From assembly GCA_032622095.1 (NCBI GenBank), contig CP136065.1, positions 98,281,343 through 98,345,342 on the forward strand: DNA of 64,000 nucleotides. The letters run 5' to 3'. The position numbers and the translations under genes are program-made. The notes under the pieces are model-generated. The model was not told the DNA's origin. It was given only the letters and a program-made list of their open reading frames with translations, and ran no database searches. The stretch is from Siphonodentalium dalli. Its lineage: Eukaryota > Mollusca > Scaphopoda > Gadilida > Siphonodentaliidae. This document shows positions 22,861 to 35,552 of the stretch, in pieces; the first letter of the stretch is position 1, and the number at the start of each line of letters is the position of its first letter.

Positions 22861-25393
22861 GCCGATGAGCCCGACGTTGTCCGGGCTGTTCAAAAACCAA
22901 ATTTCAAGTCGATAGCTCTACCCAGCCCGACGTTGTCCAGGCTATTCAAAAACCAAATTTCAAGTCGATAGCTCTACCCGTTTCCGAGATATGGTCTGCG
23001 CATGCGCGAAGATGGCGTCGCACGGGCTCGGCGACCCGATAAAATTCGTATCCGGGGCAAGATACATTCACATACCAAATTTCAAGTCGATAGCTCCACC
23101 CGTTTCCGAGATATCGTCTGCGCATGCGCGAAGCGGGCGCCGCACGGGCTCGCCAATACGACAACGACGACCGCCTGGTCAAACTACACACAGTACCAAG
23201 TTTCGTCCCGATCGGTCGAGAATCATAGATTTGTATCAATGACATACAGAGAGACAGACATACAGACAGACAAACAGAGGTCTTCAAAATATATATGAGA
23301 CTAGCCGATGAGCCCGACGTTGTCCGGGCTATTCAAAAACCAAATTTCAAGTCGATAGCTCTACCCGTTTCCGAGATCTGGTCTCCGCATGCGCGAAGCT
23401 GGCGTCGCATGGGCTTGGCGACCCGATAAAATTCGTATCCGGGGCAAGATACATTCACATAGCAAATTTCAAGTCGATAGCTCCACCCGTTTCCGAGATC
23501 TCGTCTGCGCATGCGCGAATCGGGCGCCGTACGGGCTCGCCAATACGACAACGACGACCGCCTGGTCAAACTACACACACGTACCAAGTTTCGTCCCGAT
23601 CGGTCGAGAATCGTAGATTTGTATAAATGACATACAGACAAACAAACAGACAAACAGACAAACAGAGGTCTTCAAAAATATATATGAGACTAGCCGATGA
23701 GCCCGACGTTGTCCGGGCTATTCAAAAACCAAATTTCAAGTCGATAGCTCTACCCAGCCCGACGTTGTCGGGCTATTCAAAAACCGAATTTCAAGTCGAT
23801 AGCTCTACCCGTTTCCTAGATCTGGTCTGCGCATGCGCGAAGCGGGCGCCACACGGACTCGGCGACCCGATAAAATTCGTATCCGGGGCAAGATACATTC
23901 ACATAGCAAATTTCAAGTCGATAGCTCCACCCGTTTCCGAGATCTCGTCTGCGCATGCGCGAATCGGGCGCCGCACGGGCTCGCCAATACGACAACGACG
24001 ACCGCCTGGTCAAACTACACACACGTACCAAGTTTCGTCCCGTTCGGTCGAGAATCGTAGATTTGTATCAATGACATACAGACAAACATACATACAAACA
24101 GAGGTCTTCAAAATATATATGAGACTAGCCGATGAGCCCGACGTTGTCCGGGCTGTTCAAAAACCAAATTTCAAGTCGATAGCTCTACCCATCCCGACGT
24201 TGTCCAGGCTATTCAAAAACCAAATTTCAAGTCGATAGCTCTACCCGTTTCCGAGATATGGTCTGCGCATGCGCGAAGATGGCGTCGCACGGGCTCGGCG
24301 ACCCGATAAAATTCGTATCCGGGGCAAGATACATTCACATACCAAATTTCAAGTCGATAGCTCCACCCGTTTCCGAGATATCGTCTGCGCATGCGCGAAG
24401 CGGGCGCCGCACGGGCTCGCCAATACGACAACGACGACCGCCTGGTCAAACTACACACAGTACCAAGTTTCGTCCCGATCGGTCGAGAATCATAGATTTG
24501 TATCAATGACATACAGAGAGACAGACATACAGACAGACAAACAGAGGTCTTCAAAATATATATGAGACTAGCCGATGAGCCCGACGTTGTCCGGGCTATT
24601 CAAAAACCAAATTTCAAGTCGATAGCTCTACCCGTTTCCGAGATCTGGTCTGCGCATGCGCGAAGCTGGCGTCGCACGGGCTTGGCGACCCGATAAAATT
24701 CGTATCCGGGGCAAGATACATTCACATAGCAAATTTCAAGTCGATAGCTCCACCCGTTTCCGAGATCTCGTCTGCGCATGCGCGAATCGGGCGCCGTACG
24801 GGCTCGCCAATACGACAACGACGACCGCCTGGTCAAACTACACACACGTACCAAGTTTCGTCCCGATCGGTCGAGAATCGTAGATTTGTATAAATGACAT
24901 ACAGACAAACAAACAGACAAACAGACAAACAGAGGTCTTCAAAATATATATGAGACTAGCCGATGAGCCCGACGTTGTCCGGGCTATTCAAAAACCAAAT
25001 TTCAAGTCGATAGCTCTACCCAGCCCGACGTTGTCGGGCTATTCAAAAACCGAATTTCAAGTCGATAGCTCTACCCGTTTCCTAGATCTGGTCTGCGCAT
25101 GCGCGAAGCGGGCGCCACACGGACTCGGCGAACCGATAAAATTCGTATCCGGGGCAAGATACATTCACATAGCAAATTTCAAGTCGATAGCTCCACCCGT
25201 TTCCGAGATCTCGTCTGCGCATGCGCGAATCGGGCGCCGCACGGGCTCGCCAATTTGACAACGACGACCGCCTGGTCAAACTACACACACGTACCAAGTT
25301 TCGTCCCGTTCGGTCGAGAATCGTAGATTTGTATCAATGACATACAGACAAACATACATACAAACAGAGGTCTTCAAAATATATATGAGACTA
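22861..25393 (+). repeat. Higher-order B-C-A trimers in the Z array (1,266-1,267 bp)
   Basis: Two consecutive trimers, 22861-24127 and 24128-25393, have the unit order 443-388/389-435. They differ by only scattered substitutions by eye. Further copies are at 27935-29200 and, with longer A forms, 25394-26668 and 29201-30475 (1,275 bp each). Repetition of a multi-unit block with near identity is the signature of recent higher-order amplification. Confidence 0.93.
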
Positions 25394-27111
25394 GCCGATG
25401 AGCCCGACGTTGTCCGGGCTGTTCAAAAACCAAATTTCAAGTCGATAGCTCTACCCAGCCCGACGTTGTCCAGGCTATTCAAAAACCAAATTTCAAGTCG
25501 ATAGCTCTACCCGTTTCCGAGATATGGTCTGCGCATGCGCGAAGATGGCGTCGCACGGGCTCGGCGACCCGATAAAATTCGTATCCGGGGCAAGATACAT
25601 TCACATACCAAATTTCAAGTCGATAGCTCCACCCGTTTCCGAGATATCGTCTGCGCATGCGCGAAGCGGGCGCCGCACGGGCTCGCCAATACGACAACGA
25701 CGACCGCCTGGTCAAACTACACACAGTACCAAGTTTCGTCCCGATCGGTCGAGAATCATAGATTTGTATCAATGACATACAGAGAGACAGACATACAGAC
25801 AGACAAACAGAGGTCTTCAAAATATATATGAGACTAGCCGATGAGCCCGACGTTGTCCGGGCTATTCAAAAACCAAATTTCAAGTCGATAGCTCTACCCG
25901 TTTCCGAGATCTGGTCTGCGCATGCGCGAAGCTGGCGTCGCACGGGCTTGGCGACCCGATAAAATTCGTATCCGGGGCAAGATACATTCACATAGCAAAT
26001 TTCAAGTCGATAGCTCCACCCGTTTCCGAGATCTCGTCTGCGCATGCGCGAATCGGGCGCCGTACGGGCTCGCCAATACGACAACGACGACCGCCTGGTC
26101 AAACTACACACACGTACCAAGTTTCGTCCCGATCGGTCGAGAATCGTAGATTTGTATAAATGACATACAGACAAACAAACAGACAAACAGACAAACAGAG
26201 GTCTTCAAAATATATATGAGACTAGCCGATGAGCCCGACGTTGTCCGGGCTATTAAAAAAACCAAATTTCAAGTCGATAGCTCTACCCAGCCCGACGTTG
26301 TCGGGCTATTCAAAAACCGAATTTCAAGTCGATAGCTCTACCCGTTTCCTAGATCTGGTCTGCGCATGCGCGAAGCTGGCGTCGCACGGGCTTGGCGACC
26401 CGATAAAATTCGTATCTGGGGCAAGATACATTCACATAGCAAATTTCAAGTCGATAGCTCCACCCGTTTCCGAGATCTCGTCTGCGCATGCGCGAATCGG
26501 GCGCCGTACGGGCTCGCCAATACGACAACGACGACCGCCTGGTCAAACTACACACACGTACCAAGTTTCGTCCCGATCGGTCGAGAATCGTAGATTTGTA
26601 TAAATGACATACAGACAAACAAACAGACAAACAGACAAACAGAGGTCTTCAAAATATATATGAGACTAGCCGATGAGCCCGACGTTGTCCGGGCTATTCA
26701 AAAACCAAATTTCAAGTCGATAGCTCTACCCAGCCCGACGTTGTCGGGCTATTCAAAAACCGAATTTCAAGTCGATAGCTCTACCCGTTTCCTAGATCTG
26801 GTCTGCGCATGCGCGAAGCGGGCGCCACACGGACTCGGCGACCCGATAAAATTCGTATCCGGGGCAAGATACATTCACATAGCAAATTTCAAGTCGATAG
26901 CTCCACCCGTTTCCGAGATCTCGTCTGCGCATGCGCGAATCGGGCGCCGTACGGGCTCGCCAATACGACAACGACGACCGCCTGGTCAAACTACACACAC
27001 GTACCAAGTTTCGTCCCGATCGGTCGAGAATCGTAGATTTGTATAAATGACATACAGACAAACAAACAGACAAACAGACAAACAGAGGTCTTCAAAATAT
27101 ATATGAGACTA
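24128..27111 (+). repeat. 2,984 bp block duplicated at 27935-30918
   Basis: Units B-C-A-B-C-A'-A'' with lengths 443, 388, 435, 443, 388, 444, 443 recur in the same order and lengths from 27935, an offset of 3,807 bp. Private markers agree: the A' unit in both has an expanded A run (ATTAAAAAAACC, at 26252 and 30059) and TATCTGGGGC instead of TATCCGGGGC. Confidence 0.88.
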
Positions 27112-30100
27112 GCCGATGAGCCCGACGTTGTCCGGGCTATTAAAAAACCAAATTTCAAGTCGATAGCTCTACCCGTTTCCGAGATCTGGTCTGCGCATGC
27201 GCGAAGCTGGCGTCGCATGGGCTTGGCGACCCGATAAAATTCGTATCCGGGGCAAGATACATTCACATAGCAAATTTCAAGTCGATAGCTCCACCCGTTT
27301 CCGAGATCTCGTCTGCGCATGCGCGAATCGGGCGCCGTACGGGCTCGCCAATACGACAACGACGACCGCCTGGTCAAACTACACACACGTACCAAGTTTC
27401 GTCCCGATCGGTCGAGAATCGTAGATTTGTATAAATGACATACAGACAAACAAACAGACAAACAGACAAACAGAGGTCTTCAAAATATATATGAGACTAG
27501 CCGATGAGCCCGACGTTGTCCGGGCTATTCAAAAACCAAATTTCAAGTCGATAGCTCTACCCAGCCCGACGTTGTCGGGCTATTCAAAAACCGAATTTCA
27601 AGTCGATAGCTCTACCCGTTTCCTAGATCTGGTCTGCGCATGCGCGAAGCGGGCGCCACACGGACTCGGCGACCCGATAAAATTCGTATCCGGGGCAAGA
27701 TACATTCACATAGCAAATTTCAAGTCGATAGCTCCACCCGTTTCCGAGATCTCGTCTGCGCATGCGCGAATCGGGCGCCGCACGGGCTCGCCAATACGAC
27801 AACGACGACCGCCTGGTCAAACTACACACACGTACCAAGTTTCGTCCCGTTCGGTCGAGAATCGTAGATTTGTATCAATGACATACAGACAAACATACAT
27901 ACAAACAGAGGTCTTCAAAATATATATGAGACTAGCCGATGAGCCCGACGTTTTCCGGGCTGTTCAAAAACCAAATTTCAAGTCGATAGCTCTACCCAGC
28001 CCGACGTTGTCCAGGCTATTCAAAAACCAAATTTCAAGTCGATAGCTCTACCCGTTTCCGAGATATGGTCTGCGCATGCGCGAAGATGGCGTCGCACGGG
28101 CTCGGCGACCCGATAAAATTCGTATCCGGGGCAAGATACATTCACATACCAAATTTCAAGTCGATAGCTCCACCCGTTTCCGAGATATCGTCTGCGCATG
28201 CGCGAAGCGGGCGCCGCACGGGCTCGCCAATACGACAACGACGACCGCCTGGTCAAACTACACACAGTACCAAGTTTCGTCCCGATCGGTCGAGAATCAT
28301 AGATTTGTATCAATGACATACAGAGAGACAGACATACAGACAGACAAACAGAGGTCTTCAAAATATATATGAGACTAGCCGATGAGCCCGACGTTGTCCG
28401 GGCTATTCAAAAACCAAATTTCAAGTCGATAGCTCTACCCGTTTCCGAGATCTGGTCTGCGCATGCGCGAAGCTGGCGTCGCACGGGCTTGGCGACCCGA
28501 TAAAATTCGTATCCGGGGCAAGATACATTCACATAGCAAATTTCAAGTCGATAGCTCCACCCGTTTCCGAGATCTCGTCTGCGCATGCGCGAATCGGGCG
28601 CCGTACGGGCTCGCCAATACGACAACGACGACCGCCTGGTCAAACTACACACACGTACCAAGTTTCGTCCCGATCGGTCGAGAATCGTAGATTTGTATAA
28701 ATGACATACAGACAAACAAACAGACAAACAGACAAACAGAGGTCTTCAAAATATATATGAGACTAGCCGATGAGCCCGACGTTGTCCGGGCTATTCAAAA
28801 ACCAAATTTCAAGTCGATAGCTCTACCCAGCCCGACGTTGTCGGGCTATTCAAAAACCGAATTTCAAGTCGATAGCTCTACCCGTTTCCTAGATCTGGTC
28901 TGCGCATGCGCGAAGCGGGCGCCACACGGACTCGGCGACCCGATAAAATTCGTATCCGGGGCAAGATACATTCACATAGCAAATTTCAAGTCGATAGCTC
29001 CACCCGTTTCCGAGATCTCGTCTGCGCATGCGCGAATCGGGCGCCGCACGGGCTCGCCAATACGACAACGACGACCGCCTGTTCAAACTACACACACGTA
29101 CCAAGTTTCGTCCCGTTCGGTCGAGAATCGTAGATTTGTATCAATGACATACAGACAAACATACATACAAACAGAGGTCTTCAAAATATATATGAGACTA
29201 GCCGATGAGCCCGACGTTGTCCGGGCTGTTCAAAAACCAAATTTCAAGTCGATAGCTCTACCCAGCCCGACGTTGTCCAGGCTATTCAAAAACCAAATTT
29301 CAAGTCGATAGCTCTACCCGTTTCCGAGATATGGTCTGCGCATGCGCGAAGATGGCGTCGCACGGGCTCGGCGACCCGATAAAATTCGTATCCGGGGCAA
29401 GATACATTCACATACCAAATTTCAAGTCGATAGCTCCACCCGTTTCCGAGATATCGTCTGCGCATGCGCGAAGCGGGCGCCGCACGGGCTCGCCAATACG
29501 ACAACGACGACCGCCTGGTCAAACTACACACAGTACCAAGTTTCGTCCCGATCGGTCGAGAATCATAGATTTGTATCAATGACATACAGAGAGACAGACA
29601 TACAGACAGACAAACAGAGGTCTTCAAAATATATATGAGACTAGCCGATGAGCCCGACGTTGTCCGGGCTATTCAAAAACCAAATTTCAAGTCGATAGCT
29701 CTACCCGTTTCCGAGATCTGGTCTGCGCATGCGCGAAGCTGGCGTCGCACGGGCTTGGCGACCCGATAAAATTCGTATCCGGGGCAAGATACATTCACAT
29801 AGCAAATTTCAAGTCGATAGCTCCACCCGTTTCCGAGATCTCGTCTGCGCATGCGCGAATCGGGCGCCGTACGGGCTCGCCAATACGACAACGACGACCG
29901 CCTGGTCAAACTACACACACGTACCAAGTTTCGTCCCGATCGGTCGAGAATCGTAGATTTGTATAAATGACATACAGACAAACAAACAGACAAACAGACA
30001 AACAGAGGTCTTCAAAATATATATGAGACTAGCCGATGAGCCCGACGTTGTCCGGGCTATTAAAAAAACCAAATTTCAAGTCGATAGCTCTACCCAGCCC

Positions 30101-33100
30101 GACGTTGTCGGGCTATTCAAAAACCGAATTTCAAGTCGATAGCTCTACCCGTTTCCTAGATCTGGTCTGCGTATGCGCGAAGCTGGCGTCGCACGGGCTT
30201 GGCGACCCGATAAAATTCGTATCTGGGGCAAGATACATTCACATAGCAAATTTCAAGTCGATAGCTCCACCCGTTTCCGAGATCTCGTCTGCGCATGCGC
30301 GAATCGGGCGCCGTACGGGCTCGCCAATACGACAACGACGACCGCCTGGTCAAACTACACACACGTACCAAGTTTCGTCCCGATCGGTCGAGAATCGTAG
30401 ATTTGTATAAATGACATACAGACAAACAAACAGACAAACAGACAAACAGAGGTCTTCAAAATATATATGAGACTAGCCGATGAGCCCGACGTTGTCCGGG
30501 CTATTCAAAAACCAAATTTCAAGTCGATAGCTCTACCCAGCCCGACGTTGTCGGGCTATTCAAAAACCGAATTTCAAGTCGATAGCTCTACCCGTTTCCT
30601 AGATCTGGTCTGCGCATGCGCGAAGCGGGCGCCACACGGACTCGGCGACCCGATAAAATTCGTATCCGGGGCAAGATACATTCACATAGCAAATTTCAAG
30701 TCGATAGCTCCACCCGTTTCCGAGATCTCGTCTGCGCATGCGCGAATCGGGCGCCGTACGGGCTCGCCAATACGACAACGACGACCGCCTGGTCAAACTA
30801 CACACACGTACCAAGTTTCGTCCCGATCGGTCGAGAATCGTAGATTTGTATAAATGACATACAGGCAAACAAACAGACAAACAGACAAACAGAGGTCTTC
30901 AAAATATATATGAGACTAGCCGATGAGCCCGACGTTGTCCGGGCTATTAAAAAAACCAAATTTCAAGTCGATAGCTCTACCCAGCCCGACGTTGTCGGGC
31001 TATTCAAAAACCGAATTTCAAGTCGATAGCTCTACCCGTTTCCTAGATCTGGTCTGCGCATGCGCGAAGCTGGCGTCGCACGGGCTTGGCGACCCGATAA
31101 AATTCGTATCTGGGGCAAGATACATTCACATAGCAAATTTCAAGTCGATAGCTCCACCCGTTTCCGAGATCTCGTCTGCGCATGCGCGAATCGGGCGCCG
31201 TACGGGCTCGCCAATACGACAACGACAACCGCCTGGTCAAACTACACACACGTACCAAGTTTCGTCCCGATCGGTCGAGAATCGTAGATTTGTATAAATG
31301 ACATACAGACAAACAAACAGACAAACAGACAAACAGAGGTCTTCAAAATATATATGAGACTAGCCGATGAGCCCGACGTTGTCCGGGCTATTCAAAAACC
31401 AAATTTCAAGTCGATAGCTCTACCCAGCCCGACGTTGTCGGGCTATTCAAAAACCGAATTTCAAGTCGATAGCTCTACCCGTTTCCCAGATCTGGTCTGC
31501 GCATGCGCGAAGCGGGCGCCACACGGACTCGGCGATCCGATAAAATTCGTATCCGGGGCAAGATACATTCACATAGCAAATTTCAAGTCGATAGCTCCAC
31601 CCGTTTCCGAGATCTCGTCTGCGCATGCGCGAATCGGGCGCCGCACGGGCTCGCCAATACGACAACGACGACCGCCTGGTCAAACTACACACACGTACCA
31701 AGTTTCGTCCCGTTCGGTCGAGAATCGTAGATTTGTATCAATGACATACAGACAAACATACATACAAACAGAGGTCTTCAAAATATATATGAGACTAGCC
31801 GATGAGCCCGACGTTGTCCGGGCTGTTCAAAAACCAAATTTCAAGTCGATAGCTCTACCCAGCCCGACGTTGTCCAGGCTATTCAAAAACCAAATTTCAA
31901 GTCGATAGCTCTACCCGTTTCCGAGATATGGTCTGCGCATGCGCGAAGATGGCGTCGCACGGGCTCGGCGACCCGATAAAATTCGTATCCGGGGCAAGAT
32001 ACATTCACATACCAAATTTCAAGTCGATAGCTCCACCCGTTTCCGAGATATCGTCTGCGCATGCGCGAAGCGGGCGCCGCACGGGCTCGCCAATACGACA
32101 ACGACGACCGCCTGGTCAAACTACACACAGTACCAAGTTTCGTCCCGATCGGTCGAGAATCATAGATTTGTATCAATGACATACAGAGAGACAGACATAC
32201 AGACAGACAAACAGAGGTCTTCAAAATATATATGAGACTAGCCGATGAGCCCGACGTTGTCCGGGCTATTCAAAAACCAAATTTCAAGTCGATAGCTCTA
32301 CCCGTTTCCGAGATCTGGTCTGCGCATGCGCGAAGCTGGCGTCGCACGGGCTTGGCGACCCGATAAAATTCGTATCCGGGGCAAGATACATTCACATAGC
32401 AAATTTCAAGTCGATAGCTCCACCCGTTTCCGAGATCTCGTCTGCGCATGCGCGAATCGGGCGCCGTACGGGCTCGCCAATACGACAACGACGACCGCCT
32501 GGTCAAACTACACACACGTACCAAGTTTCGTCCCGATCGGTCGAGAATCGTAGATTTGTATAAATGACATACAGACAAACAAACAGACAAACAGACAAAC
32601 AGAGGTCTTCAAAATATATATGAGACTAGCCGATGAGCCCGACGTTGTCCGGGCTATTAAAAAAACCAAATTTCAAGTCGATAGCTCTACCCACCCCGAC
32701 GTTGTCGGGCTATTCAAAAACCGAATTTCAAGTCGATAGCTCTACCCGTTTCCTAGATCTGGTCTGCGCATGCGCGAAGCTGGCGTCGCACGGGCTCGGC
32801 GACCCGATAAAATTCGTAATAGGGGCAAGATACATTCACATAGCAAATTTCAAGTCGATTGCTCCACCCGTTTCCGAGATCTCGTCTGTGCATGCGCGAA
32901 GCGGGCGCCACACGGACTCGGCGACCCGATAAAATTCGTATCCGGGGCAAGATACATTCACGTAGCAAATTTCAAGTCGATAGCTCCACCAGTTTCCGAG
33001 ATCTCGTCTGCGCATGCGCGAATCGGGCGCCGCATGGGCTCGCCAATACGACAACGACGACCGCCTGGTCAAACTACACACACGTATCAAGTTTCGTCCC

Positions 33101-33622
33101 GATCGGTCGAGAATCGTAGATTTGTATCAATGACATACAGACAAACATACAGACAAACAGAGGTCTTCAAAATATATATGAGACTAGCCGATGAGCCCGA
33201 CATTGTCCGGGCTATTCAAAACCAGCCCGACGTTGTCCGGGCTATTCAAAAACCAAATTTCAAGTCGATAGCTCTACCCGTTTCCGAGATCTGGTCTGCG
33301 CATGCGCGAAGCTTGCGTCGCACGGGCTCGGCGACCCGATAAAATTCGTATCCGGGGCAAGATACATTCACATACCAAATTTCAAGTCGATAGCTTCACC
33401 CGTTTCCCAGATCTCGTCTGCGCATGCGCGAAGCTGGCGTCGCACAGGCTCGGCGACCCGATAAAATTCGTGTCTGGGGCAAGATACATTCACATAGCAA
33501 ATTTCAAGTCGATAGCTCCACCCGTTTCCGAGATCTCGTCTGCGCATGATCGAAGCGGGCGCCGCACGGGCTCGCCAATACGAAAACGTCGACCGCCTGG
33601 TCAAACTACACACACGTACCAA

Positions 33623-34149
33623 TAGTCTAGACAAATATGGACATAGGTGTCGCCTGGAGGGGGAATTTATGAGACCTACATTTTTGATTGGCATGAACAC
33701 ATAACTTTCGGAATCCGTATGTTGGATTTGTCAGACTTTTTTTCGCACCGCGTTGTTTTATTGAGGCACCTGGTGATAAAATCGGTAATTTTTTTAATAA
33801 AACCGACATATTTGACAGAGTAAGTTCACACCTTTTTAGAAGAGATATTCGTCCAATTTTGATACCTGTGAATGGGGCGATAATCAGAGTAAGGTAATAC
33901 ATGTAACCATTGAATCTCGGAATGACAGTCATGACGTCATGTGACGTCAAATAATTTTTAGGGTGTGCAGAATATGACGATTCACGCGAAGCGTTGTCTT
34001 TCGTTTCTTATAAAATTAGAAGTAAGATAGTTATGCCCAATTATTTTATACCAGGGGAAACTACTGCCAATTAGCTACGTTCTAATATATCACTTATCGC
34101 TTTTGGTCGCATTTTTTTTTATCAAAGGCAGAAAAATCAACCCTCCCCC
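33623..34149. other. No gene seen
   Basis: Sequence right of the array. A minus-strand ORF of 107 codons (33627-33950) has no domain I recognise. Confidence 0.45.
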
Positions 34150-34900
34150 CTAAAGATGAGAGGCGTCAGGTTGTGGTGTAAGGCACACAGAACGCACGAT
34201 AATGTGCCAAATTGCGAAATTAACACAACGGCCATTGATGGACTGCTAAGGTATTGTCTAATAAATATTTGTAGATCGACACAGTCGAGCATTACAGTAA
34301 AAATATTACATAATGTACCTCCTGACTCAATTTTAGATTTTTTCCCCAAAAAGAAAATCCAAAATTCATTTTGTCTTCTTCCGGGAGGCAAAAATGAAAA
34401 TAATGTTTTAAGGGTGGAGATAATTAGTGTATACGGTAATTTCGTTCCGTCTTGGCAATATGGTGGCCGGTATATAGGTGGGAATTATGAAATTTGTAAG
34501 AACGCACGATTACTTGCCAAAATGGCTTAACTAACAAAACGGCCGTTGATAAACTGCTACAGTTTTATATAATATATATATCCCGATCCATCGACTAGAA
34601 CATTTAAGTGAAACCGGTACACAAAGCACCTCCTGGCCCCAATTTTTTATTAAATATTTAATTAGTTTAGTCCAAAACTAAACGAAAACCTATTTTTGTC
34701 ATCTTCTCGAAATGCATAAAGACAATTTTAAATGTAGCTTGAGTGGATATAATTTGTATGTACGATAATTTCATGCCGTCGGTGGTTACTATGTAACATA
34801 TTAACCACAAGATGGCTGCCAATACGGTGGCCGATATATGGATGGAAATTGTAAAATCTGTCATGCGCAATTAACACCACCATCGCAATGCAATGTCTTA
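34150..34900 (+). repeat. Degenerate tandem repeat, period about 310 bp
   Basis: AGAACGCACGAT, then a CGGCCATTGATGGACTGCTA-like block and CACCTCCTG, occurs at ~34189 and again at ~34498. A partial third copy includes GGTGGCCGATATATGG near 34827. The overlapping 124-codon ORF 34156-34530 lacks a recognisable domain. Confidence 0.5.
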
Positions 34901-35212
34901 TAAAACCAATAGTCCTATTATATTCATATCATTTTGCAATACTAGGACGTAACATTGGTCAGTTCTATTGAAATGACAACCAGATTGGCACCCACGAGTG
35001 AGAGGATCGACAAATTTTGCATTAATTCGCGCTCAAGTAAGATTATTTCTTCGAAATGGGTGGCATGTCGTGCAAATTATTTCACAATAAACATGATTGA
35101 TTTAAGGCAGATGGCTGTCTGACTAACAAAATGCGACCGCGAATAACATAATTAACTAATTAACCAATTCGGATATATATCTCATCAAATAACTCATGTT
35201 GATACGAATCAT
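34901..35212. other. No gene seen
   Basis: AT-rich sequence with nothing recognised. Confidence 0.55.
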
Positions 35213-35552
35213 TAGTTACCATCTATCAACGAGGCGTGGTTACAAGAACGAAGCTACTGATACATTGGGTCTCATATAAACCGTTCTAAAAGTAAGTATA
35301 AATGTATCTCATTGCTCAATAGCAATTGCTGCCCAGTCCGCAAGAGGACATATCCAGCAAATTATCAAACCGTCACATCATACAGTTACCCTCTATCAAC
35401 GAGGCGTGGTTACAAGAACGAAGCTACTGATACATTGGGTCTCGTGTATACCGTTCTAAAAGTAAGTATAAATGGATCTCATTGCCCAATAGAAATTGCT
35501 GCCCAGTCCGCAAGAGGGCATATCCAGCAAACTATCAAACAGTCACATCATA
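35213..35552 (+). repeat. Tandem duplication, 170 bp period, two copies
   Basis: TATCAACGAGGCGTGGTTAC starts at 35224 and 35394. The copies stay similar through ACTGATACATTGGGTCTC and GCTGCCCAGTCCGCAAGAGG. The 90-codon ORF across it has no recognisable domain. Confidence 0.9.

Larger units (their letters stand above)
21898..33622 (+). repeat. Main repeat Z tandem array with higher-order structure
   Basis: Twenty-seven head-to-tail units, each opening GCCGATGAGCCCGACGTTGT and ending GGTCTTCAAAATATATATGA then GACTAG. Unit starts: 21898, 22447, 22861, 23304, 23693, 24128, 24571, 24959, 25394, 25837, 26225, 26669, 27112, 27500, 27935, 28378, 28766, 29201, 29644, 30032, 30476, 30919, 31363, 31798, 32241, 32629, 33187. 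Main lengths are 388 (type C), 443 (B) and 435/443/444 (A forms); edge units are 549-558. B and A differ from C mainly by a ~55 bp duplication of the unit's 5' start. Each unit contains about two ~122 bp monomers (AATTTCAAGTCGATAGCTCC...GCGCATGCGC...CGGGGCAAGATACATTCACA) and a (ACAG/ACAA)n tract. The array is CpG-rich against AT-rich flanks. The last unit stops before its tail near 33622. No coding function is inferred. Confidence 0.97.

Noticed and set aside
19311-33622. Many open reading frames of 75-203 codons on both strands across the Z array, with recurring MRLADEPDVV and SVCLSVCHLYKS-type starts
   Set aside because: They recur in several frames and on both strands with the repeat period, contain no domain, and run into the simple-repeat tails. 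They reflect the GC-rich unit, although the 1,266 bp trimer is a multiple of three.
19311-33622. CRISPR-like regular repetition
   Set aside because: Eukaryotic context, units of ~122-444 bp, no short repeat with unique spacers, no cas genes.
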